Shown here: piece after piece, positions 24,421 to 33,201 of the stretch | How the letters are laid out: each line of letters opens with the position of its first letter | Position numbering within the stretch: the stretch's first letter is position 1 | Assembly (NCBI GenBank): GCA_031549105.1 | Contig: JAVBQK010000121.1 | Location: forward strand, 1-41,235 | Direction: 5' to 3' | DNA from: Avichristensenella sp031549105 | GTDB taxonomy: Bacteria; Bacillota; Clostridia; Christensenellales; Aristaeellaceae | DNA: 41,235 bases | Made by a program: the position numbers and the translations under genes | The notes under the pieces: model-generated | Databases searched by the model: none | What the model saw: only the letters and a program-made list of their open reading frames with translations | Told to the model about the DNA's origin: nothing

Positions 24421-25464
24421 TTACGCGTGCCGGACTTCCCCGGCGCTCTGGATGGCTTCGATCGTGCGTTTTCCTTCCTCGCTGCGGAAGTAATCAAATG
24501 TCGTTTGCGGCACATAGGGGCGGATGGCGTCGAGCTTTCCGTCATGCAGCAACTGCCGCACCTCCGATGCGCTGATGGCCGTGCCGCCCAGCGCGAGCCG
24601 GTCCAACAGCATGCACTCAATGCCCCGTTGCGGCAGCATCTCCCGCATTATGCCGTTATATACCTGCGTGATCTGCGAAAACGGTTCCTCGCCAATGTAA
24701 CGCCGGGTGATGCCCATCGTCGCCGCGATGCGCGCGAATACCTCGATATCCAGCCGCGCCTGCGTCTCAGTGATGAGGCGGTCCTCCTTGAGGAAGTACG
24801 AGGGGAACGTGGCGCTGGAGATGATGTAGCTGCCAGATGGGTGCACGGTTACGTTCGGCAGGTGGGCCGCCCCGGCCTTGACCAGCGCAAACCGCGCTGC
24901 GAACGGCACCAGCGACACGTCTTCGGACACGACAAAGCACCGCACGGCGTCGTTCTCCCGCGCAGCGGTCTCCAGCAGGTACTGGTGGCCAAGCGTGAAG
25001 GGGTTTGCGTTCATCACGATGGAGGCGACACGCCCCTGGGCGGACCATGCGGACAGGCTGCGCAGGTGTGCAGCGAACGCGCCGGGCTTGTTTTCCATGA
25101 AGACCAGGCTGCCGGGAACGCGCGCGATTTCATGAAAACCAAGGTCGGCAAAGTAGCGCGCGGCCTCGGGATTGGTGTAGAGGAACACATGCGAGTGCCC
25201 ACGCGCGTGCTGCCGCTCCAGCAGCGCCGTCAATAGTGTGCTGAGCCAACCCTCTCCTTGGCGTTTGGCGTCCACCGCAATGCACCGCAGCGTATTGGCA
25301 AAAAGGGACCCGGTCGCCACAAGCGTTTCGTCCGCGTCAAACAGGCCGAGGGTTTCCTCAATGCGCGCATCGCGCGCGAGGCCTTCGGCTGCCAGCAGCG
25401 TGTCCACCTGCCGCTGTGCGCGGCGGTCGCTGGGCGATAGGGTGGATAGATGGTAGTCACTCAT
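24421..25464 (-). CDS. citC: [Citrate (pro-3S)-lyase] ligase, acetate:ACP ligase
   Basis: This 347-residue enzyme activates citrate lyase by ATP-dependent acetylation of the thiol on the CitD prosthetic arm. An N-terminal GNAT-like part (about 1-130, with the acetyl-CoA-loop-like RQGEGWLSTLL) precedes a nucleotidyltransferase-type domain. The domain opens with IVMNANPFTLGHQYL, whose GH near residue 159 is the nucleotide-binding motif. FCVVSEDVS-like (here FVVSEDVS), FPSYFLK and GTAISASEVRQLL follow the CitC family. The ATG at 25464 has no Shine-Dalgarno site; a TGCTATACT extended -10 lies so close that the message may begin at the ATG itself. An upstream in-frame start at 25521 would need transcription from farther away. 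The gene is divergent from the citX-citG fusion. Confidence 0.93.
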   Translation of the reverse strand: MSDYHLSTLSPSDRRAQRQVDTLLAAEGLARDARIEETLGLFDADETLVATGSLFANTLRCIAVDAKRQGEGWLSTLLTALLERQHARGHSHVFLYTNPEAARYFADLGFHEIARVPGSLVFMENKPGAFAAHLRSLSAWSAQGRVASIVMNANPFTLGHQYLLETAARENDAVRCFVVSEDVSLVPFAARFALVKAGAAHLPNVTVHPSGSYIISSATFPSYFLKEDRLITETQARLDIEVFARIAATMGITRRYIGEEPFSQITQVYNGIMREMLPQRGIECMLLDRLALGGTAISASEVRQLLHDGKLDAIRPYVPQTTFDYFRSEEGKRTIEAIQSAGEVRHA

Positions 25465-25470
25465 GCGAAT

Positions 25471-25479
25471 AGTATAGCA
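25471..25479 (-). promoter_or_regulatory. Extended -10 promoter of citC, apparently leaderless
   Basis: On the minus strand TGCTATACT ends at 25471, six bases before the A of the citC ATG (25464). A start at the normal distance (6-7 nt) would fall on the A of the ATG. No good -35 is seen at 16-18 bp. Confidence 0.5.
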
Positions 25480-25487
25480 TATTGCGA

Positions 25488-25516
25488 TTGAAATTGGCAG
25501 GCGGTTTTGGTAAAGT
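25488..25516 (+). promoter_or_regulatory. Promoter of the citX-citG gene, apparently leaderless
   Basis: TTGAAA (25488-25493), 17-bp spacer and TAAAGT (25511-25516) are followed by seven bases and the ATG at 25524. The transcript would start at or within a few bases of the ATG. It overlaps the upstream part of the divergent citC promoter. Confidence 0.55.
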
Positions 25517-25523
25517 GACACGC

Positions 25524-26846
25524 ATGAACAGAGAAATATGGGGTATTCCCGTTACTGTGGAGGACATGATGGCGCTGCGAGACGCGCGCGCAGAAAAGCA
25601 GCGCGCGCTGCTTGCTGCACATGCCGCGCCGGTGGTCTGCCTGACGATGAACATCGCCGGGCCGGTGAAGGTTACGCGGCGCATCGCGGAGGGATTTGCC
25701 AGGGCAGTGCGCCTAATTTCAGAGCAGCTTGACCGCCACGGCGTGCCAATACTTGCGCATGACCAAACAGAAGAACCCGCCGGGCTAACCGCCTACTGGG
25801 CAGCGGCAGACAGCGCGCTACGGCTCAAGAAACTGCTCTGCACCATTGAAGAAGCTGACCGCTATGGCAGGCTGTTGGACATTGACATCATTGATACAGA
25901 CGGTCAAAAGATAGGCCGGGAGGCCGTTGGCCTGCCACCGCGCCGATGCCTGCTCTGCGGTAAGCCTGCCAGCGCCTGTGCGCGCAGCCGGGCGCACACG
26001 GTGGATGCGCTCTTTGCCGAGACAGAAGCGATCCTAGAAAAGACGCTCTCTGCCGCATACGCCGATCAGGTCGCCAGCTTGGCAACGCGCGCGCTGCTCT
26101 ACGAGGTCGCCTGCACGCCCAAGCCCGGCCTGGTTGACCGCGAGGGCTGTGGTGCGCACAACGATATGGACTTTTTCACCTTTATGGATAGCGCGTCGGT
26201 GTTGACGCCGTACTTGCGCGATTGCGTCCACATCGGCATGTGCGCAAAAGCGCCGCAGGAAACGTTTGCCGCGCTGCGCTACCCCGGCATGTGTGCCGAA
26301 ACGGAGATGCTGCGGACTACAGGCGGCGTCAACACGCACAAAGGCGCGATCTTCTCGCTCGGCATCCTGTGTGGAGCGCTGGGCCACCGGCAGGCCTACG
26401 GGCTTGCGCACGACACGGACGCGCTCTGCACGCTGTGTGCCGACATGACGGCCGAAACACTGTCCACTGAAATGCATGCCATCCCCGGCGCGCGTGGAGA
26501 AGCAGCGCGAGGCTTTCCCTCGGCACGCAGGATCGGCCTGCCCGCGCTGAAAGCACGCCTAGCAATCGGCGAAAGCCTCAACGACGCTGGGGTGTATGCG
26601 CTGGTATCGCTGCTGGCAACTGTAGAGGATGCAAACCTACGCCGCCGCGGCACAGAAAAAACAGCCCGCGCGGTGATGGAAAGCGCCCTCACGCTACTGG
26701 GCGATTTTTCCATCGAGAAGGCGCGGGCGCTTTCAGAGCAACTGACCGCCGCATGGCTCAGCCCGGGCGGCTGCGCGGATCTGCTGGCGGTGTCGTACTT
26801 CCTGCTTTTCCTGGAGCGGGCGGTTTATGATTCCTCTTCGCGGTAG
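25524..26846 (+). CDS. citXG: Fused citrate lyase maturation protein CitX-CitG
   Basis: This 440-residue bifunctional protein has CitX in residues 1 to about 175. It contains KQRALLAAHAAPVVCLTMNIAGPVK, ILAHDQTEEPAG and the terminal CLLCGKPASACARSRAH, and transfers the triphosphoribosyl-dephospho-CoA arm to apo-CitD. CitG from about 185 makes that arm from dephospho-CoA and ATP. It contains LLYEVACTPKPGLVDREGCGAHNDMDFFTFMDSA and TGGVNTHKGAIFSLGI. The two genes are separate in some bacteria, such as Klebsiella, and fused in others. The ATG at 25524 lacks a clear ribosome binding site and sits 7 nt after a -10 element. The 3' end overlaps the convergent hydratase gene by 22 bp. Confidence 0.92.
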   Translation: MNREIWGIPVTVEDMMALRDARAEKQRALLAAHAAPVVCLTMNIAGPVKVTRRIAEGFARAVRLISEQLDRHGVPILAHDQTEEPAGLTAYWAAADSALRLKKLLCTIEEADRYGRLLDIDIIDTDGQKIGREAVGLPPRRCLLCGKPASACARSRAHTVDALFAETEAILEKTLSAAYADQVASLATRALLYEVACTPKPGLVDREGCGAHNDMDFFTFMDSASVLTPYLRDCVHIGMCAKAPQETFAALRYPGMCAETEMLRTTGGVNTHKGAIFSLGILCGALGHRQAYGLAHDTDALCTLCADMTAETLSTEMHAIPGARGEAARGFPSARRIGLPALKARLAIGESLNDAGVYALVSLLATVEDANLRRRGTEKTARAVMESALTLLGDFSIEKARALSEQLTAAWLSPGGCADLLAVSYFLLFLERAVYDSSSR

Positions 26847-29011
26847 TGGTTGATCAGGCACCCGGCCAGCAGCGTGCGCCGTTCTTCGTCCGTCAATTCG
26901 CCGAGCGAGAGGATGATTTCCCGCGCGCCGCCGTCTCCTAGCACATACGCAGGAATGCTTGCAAGGCCGTCTCTGACGGCTTTTTGCATATCCGGCACCA
27001 GCACATATTCACCCAGCGCAAGGTCGGCCTCGGTGATGAAGGGCAGTATGCCCCAATTAATCAGGTTGGAGCGATAGCGTTTGGTGGCATATGCGCGGGC
27101 AAAATTTGCCGCGCCGCCCAGTACGCGCTGGCAGCTGGCGGCCTGCTCGCGTGCGGAGCCGTCGCCCGGCATAATTGCAAAAATCGCCGTGCCCACGGAT
27201 ACATCCGCTGCCTGTACATTGACGGGCATGCGCGAAAGCGCATCCTCCACCTCGCCCGTCGCGGGGAACGCCTTGGCCCTGCTGACATAGCCGGGGTCCT
27301 TGCGGCTGAGCGTGAACTCCGCCAGGCGCATCGGGTTGGAGCGGAACGACGATGTCTCGCCCGATGGAATTAACTCGTCCGTCGTCGTGACAGGATCGTC
27401 GATATGGCAGGCAATCTTCACCAGCAGATGCTCACGCAGCGATGGCATGTGAGGCCAATCGCGGATGCCAGGACCGAAGACCAGCGGCGTCTCCGGTTCT
27501 GCATGACCAAAGCCGTTATACACGCGCGACGCGTAAAGTGATCCATCGAAGTGGTACTCGGGCACGGTTTCATCCACGTCAATCTCCAGCGCCGAGGTAA
27601 GTCTCCCACCGTTCAGTGCGGTTGCCGCAATGGAACGCGCATCCATCAGCGCCACCAGCGATAGCTGGCCTTCGCCGGGCTTGGAACCCTCGCGGTTCGG
27701 GAAGTTGCGCGTCGTATGCCGGATGCTGAACGCGCCGCTAGCTGGGGTATCGCCCGCGCCAAAGCACGGCCCGCAGAAGCATTCGCGCAGAATCGCACCC
27801 GACCGCATCAGCCGGGCGGCCGTACCGTTTTGAATCAACTGCAAATAAGCGGGTTGGCTTCCGGGGTAGACACTTAGCGTGAACGCACCGCTGCCGACGG
27901 TATGCCCATCCAGAATGTTCGCCATCACACACAGGTTGTCAAACGTGCCGCCGGAGCATCCCGCAACAATCCCTTGGTCGACGTAGAACTTCCCTCCGCG
28001 CAGCTTGTCCGTCAGGCGCACAGGGACAGTAGGAAACTGCTTTTCGCAGATGCGCTCCGTCTCCCGCAGCATATCGCCCGCGTTCTCCGCGAACTCAGCA
28101 ATGGAAAATGCGCGGCTGGGGTGAAACGGCAGCGCGATCATCGGTTCGACCTTATCCAGATGAACCTCGATCAGTCCGTCGTACTGAACGGTTGCGGCAG
28201 GCGCGAGCGGCCTGTATGCCTCCGGCCGGCCATGGACTTCGTAGTAACGCCGCACAGCCTCGTCCGTACGCCAAATAGACGACCAGCACGCCGTCTCGGT
28301 CGTCATCACGTCGATGCCGTTTCGATATTCGACCGGCAGGTTTGCGACACCCTCGCCGATGAACTCCATCACCTTGTTCTTTACAAAGCCGTTTGCGTAT
28401 ACCGCGCCGATAATCGCAAGCGCCACATCCTGCGGGCCGACGCCGGGGCGCGGCTTCCCGCGCAGCAGCACGCCGACGACCTCCGGGGCCTTGATGTCAT
28501 AGCTGCGTGAGAGCAACTGCTTGACCAGCTCGCCTCCGCCTTCGCCCACGCCCATCGTGCCCAGCGCGCCGTAGCGCGTGTGGCTGTCGGAACCCAGAAT
28601 CATCCGGCCGCAGGCGCCCATCATCTCGCGGATGTAGCTTTGGATGACGGCAAGGTTTGTGGGCACATAGATGCCGCCGTAGCGGTGCGCGGCGGAGAGT
28701 GCGAAGCGGTGGTCGTCCTCGTTGATGGTACCGCCGACGGCGCACAGGCTGTTGTGGCAGTTCGTCAGCACATAGGGGACAGGAAAACAATCCAGCCCGC
28801 TGGCCCTCGCCGTCTGGATGATGCCGACATAGGTGATGTCGTGCGAGGTGAGGCTGTCAAATGTCAGGCGCAGCAGGTTGCCGTCGCCCTGGTTGTGCGC
28901 GCTGAGGATGCCCGATGCGATCGTGCCCCGGCGCAACGCGTCGTCCGGGAGCATTGGCAGGATGGTCGTTTCGTTCTGCAGCGTGACAGGGCCATGGTGC
29001 AGTGTGATCAT
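26825..29011 (-). CDS. Aconitase-family hydratase (YbhJ-like)
   Basis: This 728-residue iron-sulfur hydro-lyase is slightly shorter than standard aconitases. It retains SDSHT (141-145). The three cluster cysteines C352 (GCSGGTFDN), C413 and C416 (CGPC) are present, along with RNFPNREG and the C-terminal swivel motif GDGSAREQAAS with NLINWGILPF. All residues expected for a working [4Fe-4S] hydratase are therefore visible. The divergence resembles E. coli YbhJ, a hydratase of unknown substrate. In this setting a reasonable role is hydration of aconitate (or a related acid) to citrate for citrate lyase. The ATG at 29011 follows AAAGGAG; an in-frame extension to 29095 crosses the promoter. It overlaps the end of citX-citG tail to tail by 22 bp. 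Confidence 0.85.
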   Translation of the reverse strand: MITLHHGPVTLQNETTILPMLPDDALRRGTIASGILSAHNQGDGNLLRLTFDSLTSHDITYVGIIQTARASGLDCFPVPYVLTNCHNSLCAVGGTINEDDHRFALSAAHRYGGIYVPTNLAVIQSYIREMMGACGRMILGSDSHTRYGALGTMGVGEGGGELVKQLLSRSYDIKAPEVVGVLLRGKPRPGVGPQDVALAIIGAVYANGFVKNKVMEFIGEGVANLPVEYRNGIDVMTTETACWSSIWRTDEAVRRYYEVHGRPEAYRPLAPAATVQYDGLIEVHLDKVEPMIALPFHPSRAFSIAEFAENAGDMLRETERICEKQFPTVPVRLTDKLRGGKFYVDQGIVAGCSGGTFDNLCVMANILDGHTVGSGAFTLSVYPGSQPAYLQLIQNGTAARLMRSGAILRECFCGPCFGAGDTPASGAFSIRHTTRNFPNREGSKPGEGQLSLVALMDARSIAATALNGGRLTSALEIDVDETVPEYHFDGSLYASRVYNGFGHAEPETPLVFGPGIRDWPHMPSLREHLLVKIACHIDDPVTTTDELIPSGETSSFRSNPMRLAEFTLSRKDPGYVSRAKAFPATGEVEDALSRMPVNVQAADVSVGTAIFAIMPGDGSAREQAASCQRVLGGAANFARAYATKRYRSNLINWGILPFITEADLALGEYVLVPDMQKAVRDGLASIPAYVLGDGGAREIILSLGELTDEERRTLLAGCLINHYREEES

Positions 29012-29056
29012 GGGGTTGGCTCCTTTGCCTGGGGGAACATACATGGTTGCCCTGAT

Positions 29057-29065
29057 AGTATACCA
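29057..29065 (-). promoter_or_regulatory. Extended -10 promoter of the aconitase-family gene
   Basis: TGGTATACT on the minus strand gives a TGn-extended -10, with a start near 29050 and a leader of about 40 nt. No convincing -35 is present. Confidence 0.5.
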
Positions 29066-29076
29066 TATCTCGCGCG

Positions 29077-29112
29077 AAAAAGCGCCGTCCCCCATCCAGG
29101 AGACGGCGCTTT
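29077..29112 (-). terminator. Intrinsic terminator after the beta-helix lipoprotein gene
   Basis: On the minus strand AAAGCGCCGTC (29112-29102) and GACGGCGCTTT (29089-29079) form an 11-bp perfect stem, and the T run is TTTTT (29081-29077). It lies 15 nt after the lipoprotein stop and ends the minus-strand surface operon just before the hydratase promoter. Confidence 0.85.
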
Positions 29113-29126
29113 GCGCGATATTTTTC

Positions 29127-30998
29127 TTACGGTCTCATGCCGCCACGGTTGCCGCCGGGATTTTGGCCGCCGGGGTTCTGGTTATCCGTGGTGCCGTTCG
29201 TTGTCCCATCGGGGAATCCGCCGAACCCGCCGCGGCCACCGCCCATTCCGCCGCCCATGCCACCGCCGCCGCCGGTTCCGGCCGTCGTGGTCGCGACCTG
29301 GCTGCCGTTCACATACAGCTCATAGGTCTGGCCGCTCACGATGCTTGATGTGGAGAACGCGATGACCGAGCAGCTGACGGTGGGGACGAAGCTGGCAAGC
29401 ACCTGCCCGTTCTGCATAAGGGTCACTTCGCTGCCCGCCTGGAAGGAGGAGGAGAAGTACGCGTAGCTCTGCGATCCGGTGCCGCCGGGGTTGTTCATCG
29501 TGTTGCCGCCGCCGTAGATCAGGGTTCCACCGGTGACGGTGACCGCCGAGTCGCTGTCGGCGTCGATCGCACCATCGCCACCGTTGCCGTTTCTGGTGCT
29601 GAGCGCGACTACGGTGCCGCCGCTCATGTTGATGGTGCCGTTTGAATCCAGGCCGTCGCTTCCCGCGACTACATATACATTTCCACCCGTGATGTTGATG
29701 ATGTAACTGCCGCGGCTGGCGAAGTTATCTTTGCCAAACATGCCGCCGGCTGTGTTGCCGTCGCTGCCGCCTGCGGCGTTGATGCCGTCGTCGCTCGCCA
29801 CGACATTAATGTCGCCGCCTGAGATGTTGATGGTCGCGGACTCCAGACCTTCATACGACTGGAGTACGGTGACGGTGCCGCCGCTGACGTTCAGCGTGTT
29901 GTCGGCGTGGACGCCGTCGTCGCCTGTGGATAGCGTGAGGTTGCCGCCGCTGATGGTGATGGTGCCATTGGAATGCACGCTGTCGTCGTAACTGTCGACG
30001 GTGACCGTGCCGCCGGTGATGTAGATGTCGTTCGTTGACTTAAGGCCCTTGTAGCTGTCGGACTCGGTCTCTGCGGATGTTACGGTCTGGGCCTTCTTGA
30101 CCCCGCCGCCCGCTGTCACGTTCAGGGTTCCGCCGGTAACGGACAGTACGGTATCGGTCTGTATGCCGTCATGGGCGGAGGTGATGGCGATGGTACCGCC
30201 TTCAATCAGGATGAAGCCCTTGTCCGCCTCTTCGGTGTTGTTGGTCTGCATGCCGTCGTTGCCAGCGGTGATCTGGATGTTGCCATCCACGATGGTGATG
30301 GACTCATTGCCGCGCAGGCCGTGATTGGCTGCGGTGACGGTGATCGTGCCGCTGACGATCAGCAGGTCGTCCTTGGTGCCGATGCCGTTGTTGTACCCGG
30401 CGTTCACGGTCAGCGATCCGGTTCCGTTGATGGTCAGGTCGTCCTTGCTGAACAGCGCCGCATTGGGCTCTTCATTGGCGGTGTCAGCGTACTGGTAGCT
30501 CGCGCCGCCATCGGTCAGGGTGTTGTTGGTGCCTTCCGCCAGGGTGACGATCAGTTTGTCGCATGAGAAAGCGTAGATGGCCGCGCCGGTGGCGTTGGCG
30601 ATGCTTGCGCCATTGAGGATCAGGTGGACCTTCTCGTCCTTGGTGGCGTTGATGACAATTTGCCCGTTGGTAAGTGTGCCGCTGACGACAAACGTGCCTG
30701 CCGTGGTGATGGTTACAACGCTGCCTTCGGCCGTTGCGCCTGCGCCGCTTACCGTTGCGCTGGTTCCACCAAGTGTGATCTTGGTTGCCGTCGCGTCGTC
30801 CCAGTCGGTTTTCAGGTCCGCGTTCTTGACGCTGGCGGCGAGGGGCTGCGTGCCGGTGGCGGCAACGGTCGTAGTGGTTTCGGGTGTGGTCGTGGTCGTC
30901 TGCTCCACCTGTGTGGCGGTGGCCGTGCAGCCGGTCAGGAGGGAAACGGAGAGGAGCACCAGGAGGGGAAGGAGATACCGGGGCTTTCTATGTGTCAT
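29127..30998 (-). CDS. Beta-helix surface lipoprotein, DUF4353/carbohydrate-binding type
   Basis: This 623-residue lipoprotein has a signal peptide ending in the lipobox LLTGC (cysteine 24). A Thr-rich linker (about 25-50) leads to a long region of repeating beta-strand units of the form xxITGGTVxVxSxDDGIxSxG, about 20-22 residues each, from about 95 to 500. This matches right-handed parallel beta-helix proteins related to Cthe_2159, which bind polygalacturonate and calcium; the many DDG/NDG/HDG turns could bind calcium. A Gly/Met/Asn/Pro-rich tail closes the protein. AAAGGA precedes the ATG at 30998, and a strong terminator follows the gene. It lies 51 nt after the DUF4956 gene; the pairing with DUF4956 and VTC genes recurs widely in Clostridia. 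Confidence 0.85.
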   Translation of the reverse strand: MTHRKPRYLLPLLVLLSVSLLTGCTATATQVEQTTTTTPETTTTVAATGTQPLAASVKNADLKTDWDDATATKITLGGTSATVSGAGATAEGSVVTITTAGTFVVSGTLTNGQIVINATKDEKVHLILNGASIANATGAAIYAFSCDKLIVTLAEGTNNTLTDGGASYQYADTANEEPNAALFSKDDLTINGTGSLTVNAGYNNGIGTKDDLLIVSGTITVTAANHGLRGNESITIVDGNIQITAGNDGMQTNNTEEADKGFILIEGGTIAITSAHDGIQTDTVLSVTGGTLNVTAGGGVKKAQTVTSAETESDSYKGLKSTNDIYITGGTVTVDSYDDSVHSNGTITISGGNLTLSTGDDGVHADNTLNVSGGTVTVLQSYEGLESATINISGGDINVVASDDGINAAGGSDGNTAGGMFGKDNFASRGSYIINITGGNVYVVAGSDGLDSNGTINMSGGTVVALSTRNGNGGDGAIDADSDSAVTVTGGTLIYGGGNTMNNPGGTGSQSYAYFSSSFQAGSEVTLMQNGQVLASFVPTVSCSVIAFSTSSIVSGQTYELYVNGSQVATTTAGTGGGGGMGGGMGGGRGGFGGFPDGTTNGTTDNQNPGGQNPGGNRGGMRP

Positions 30999-31049
30999 AA
31001 TGTTGAATCCTTTCTATATTGTCATGATATTTGTATTGCCTGTGAGGGT

Positions 31050-31736
31050 TCAAAGGTCGCCGCCCGGCGCGTCCAGTGCCAGCGTAATGTTCAGGTTGCC
31101 ATTGCGGCAGCGCAGTTCGTCGATGAATGCTTTGTCGCTGACGCCTTCCTTGGTAGTGACGCGATAGTTCAGTTCATACAGGCTGCCCAGATCGGCGGTG
31201 CGCACCTTCTGCAGTGTAGCCGTCTGCGTGTACTTTTGCAGCACACCGTCAAACGCGCCTTCGTAATCAAGGTTCTCCGGTACGGTAATCTTTAGAATTT
31301 TGCTCGTCCCACGCGGCTTGCCAAAGTGGATTGCTTCCAGCACGACCATCACGCCGCACAGTGCGATGGCAATCACCACCGCGAACAGCAGATCGCCAAG
31401 CCCGGCCGCGAGGCCGATGGCCATCGAAAACAGCACGTAGGTGATGTCCTTTGCGTCACCCGGCGCGCTGCGGAAGCGGATGATGGCGAACGCGCCCGAG
31501 AGGCTGAACGCCTTGGCGATGCTATTGCCCACCAGCAGGATGATCATCGCCACGATTGCGGGCAGCACCACCAGCGTGATCGCGAAGCTTTGCGACGGGG
31601 TCTTCGCGCGGTTTGCCAGCATGTAGGTAAAGCTGACGAGGAGTCCCAGTGCCAGCGCAATGCCCAGTGATGCGGCAAGGCCGCCTAGTGTGACCGTGGT
31701 AAATCCGGACGTGTCGGTGAAAATTGACTCTAGCAT
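31050..31736 (-). CDS. DUF4956 membrane protein
   Basis: This 228-residue membrane protein has four hydrophobic segments in its first 130 residues (about 17-40, 52-70, 100-114 and 116-134). A soluble C-terminal domain of about 90 residues follows. The loop FSLSGAFAIIRFRSAPGDAKDITYVLFSMAIGLAAG is characteristic of DUF4956 proteins, with conserved arginines and a GDAKD turn facing the cytoplasm. Its function is unknown; it regularly sits next to VTC-domain polymerase genes and could translocate or process the polymer. It follows the small membrane protein gene by about 100 nt, a gap that may hold a weak internal promoter. It is transcribed toward the beta-helix lipoprotein gene. Confidence 0.85.
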   Translation of the reverse strand: MLESIFTDTSGFTTVTLGGLAASLGIALALGLLVSFTYMLANRAKTPSQSFAITLVVLPAIVAMIILLVGNSIAKAFSLSGAFAIIRFRSAPGDAKDITYVLFSMAIGLAAGLGDLLFAVVIAIALCGVMVVLEAIHFGKPRGTSKILKITVPENLDYEGAFDGVLQKYTQTATLQKVRTADLGSLYELNYRVTTKEGVSDKAFIDELRCRNGNLNITLALDAPGGDL

Positions 31737-31837
31737 CTATATCGTCCCTTCGTTTTTCGTTAGCATCATGATAGCGCAGCCGTGAGATTGCTAAATGATA
31801 GCTCGTGGAAAACTGTGTGGAGGTTTGGTGAAATACG

Positions 31838-32239
31838 CTATGCCGTCCGGATGCGCCGGGCCTGCCACAGCGTGCGGACCAGCAGCACGGCGCTCAGTGC
31901 GAGCAAACCATATCCAATGTAAAAGAAAAACGGAACAATCGCCGATGTGCCGCCCGCGATGTCCAGGACGCCCTGCATCCCCATCGCGTCCGTCAGTACG
32001 GCGACGCCCGATGCGTGCACATTGAAGAAGAGGCGGTAGCCAGGCGCCTCGGCGACGCGCGGCATCACCGCCGCCAGCATCAGGAACAGGAAGGTGCCCA
32101 GCACCAGCGGCGCGGCGTACATGTTGGACATCCACAGCGACGCGACGCCGTGCGCGAAGAGCGCATACACCTGGTTAAACGTGAAGGTTAGTGCGGCCGC
32201 GACGCCATAGACGATGGCCGCCCTCAGCAGCTTTTTCAT
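31838..32239 (-). CDS. Small four-helix membrane protein, unknown function
   Basis: This 133-residue protein has about four transmembrane segments (about residues 7-28, 42-62, 72-95 and 101-125) and a short basic C-terminus. I do not recognise the family. It overlaps the phosphodiester glycosidase gene by 4 bp (ATGA), so it is translationally coupled to it and probably works with that surface enzyme or with the VTC polymerase. A gap of about 100 nt follows before the DUF4956 gene. It contains a twofold GCTATCAT repeat but no clear terminator. Confidence 0.7.
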   Translation of the reverse strand: MKKLLRAAIVYGVAAALTFTFNQVYALFAHGVASLWMSNMYAAPLVLGTFLFLMLAAVMPRVAEAPGYRLFFNVHASGVAVLTDAMGMQGVLDIAGGTSAIVPFFFYIGYGLLALSAVLLVRTLWQARRIRTA

Positions 32240-33201
32240 ACCGCGCCCTCCCCGATGTACAGAATGTCGCTGATGCTGCGCTCGCCGTCGTTCCGCCCAT
32301 CGGTGGGGTTGTTAACGAGCGTCCCCATGAACCACATCGACGACGACCCGCCGCCATCCAGGTTATACGCCACGCTGCACCCACGGTCGATGAACACCTG
32401 CGCCAGCTGCGCGAGCGTCATGCCGCCGCTCTCACTGGACCGGCCGTCCACGACGACGAACAGGTAGTGCAGCGGCTCAATCTGGCCGATGGCCGTGCGC
32501 GGGTTGGCCGCCTGGGTGTTCCGGGTGGTCTTGCGGCTGCTGGCCTGCTGCGCCACCGTTGCGGCGGAGGCGGTTATCTGGCCTTTTTCCACCAGTGCGG
32601 GGCCGAACGAGAAGCTTTGCAGCACACCCGCGCTGATAAGCGTGCTCCCCGAGACATTGCCCTCGGTGACAATCCCGAGGCTCCCCGTGCTGTCAATGGT
32701 CAGCGCCTGGTTATCCGGCGAACTGCGGGCCTGGTCGCGGTATAGGACACCGTTGCGGATGATCAGGCCGGTATCGCGGAAGCCGTAGTAATCGCCGTTA
32801 ACGGCAAAGATCGCATCGTTCGCTGCCGCCATCGCAGAGGTTGTCTCGGTAATATTCTTGCCGAACGTATCCTTGGCGAACGCGGTTTTCAGGTAGCTGA
32901 TATCGGAAACCGTGACATCCGCAACGTAATAGACGGTGCCGTTTTCGTGCACCGTTTCGATGGTGATGCTGATGTTGTCGTCCTGATAGCTGGTGTCGGT
33001 GATGACTGGCCCGGAAAGGCTCTGCTGCCGCACGGGCGTTTCGGTCGCCTCCGCAATGGCCTGGCCGCTTTGCAGCGGCGCGTAAGCCTTGGGAATCACA
33101 AAGGCATCCAGCATCGTGTATGTCGTCGCGAGGACAAGCATCAGCGAGAATGTGGCCGCCCAGGCATATTTCCTCCGCAAAAAGTTACGCGGACCTTGCA
33201 T
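32236..33201 (-). CDS. Phosphodiester glycosidase family protein (NAGPA-like domain)
   Basis: This 321-residue membrane-anchored extracytoplasmic enzyme has an N-terminal hydrophobic helix at about 13-34 with basic residues before it, probably an uncleaved anchor. From about residue 95 the NAGPA fold appears: AMAAANDAIFAVNGDYYG, then RTAIGQIEPLHYLFVVVDGRS and GGMTLAQLAQVFIDRGCSVAYNLDGGGSSSMWF. The NGDYYG and LDGGGSS motifs carry the family's metal and catalytic residues. Homologues remove GlcNAc or other sugars from phosphodiesters, including teichoic-acid-type or glycan-phosphate linkages. GGGAGGG precedes the ATG at 33201. The start overlaps the GtrA gene by 17 bp, and the end overlaps the small membrane protein gene by 4 bp. 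Confidence 0.88.
   Translation of the reverse strand: MQGPRNFLRRKYAWAATFSLMLVLATTYTMLDAFVIPKAYAPLQSGQAIAEATETPVRQQSLSGPVITDTSYQDDNISITIETVHENGTVYYVADVTVSDISYLKTAFAKDTFGKNITETTSAMAAANDAIFAVNGDYYGFRDTGLIIRNGVLYRDQARSSPDNQALTIDSTGSLGIVTEGNVSGSTLISAGVLQSFSFGPALVEKGQITASAATVAQQASSRKTTRNTQAANPRTAIGQIEPLHYLFVVVDGRSSESGGMTLAQLAQVFIDRGCSVAYNLDGGGSSSMWFMGTLVNNPTDGRNDGERSISDILYIGEGAV

Noticed and set aside
31737..31837. GCTATCAT direct repeat ahead of the DUF4956 gene
   Set aside because: It has two short copies only, with no linked regulator and only a weak promoter match nearby.
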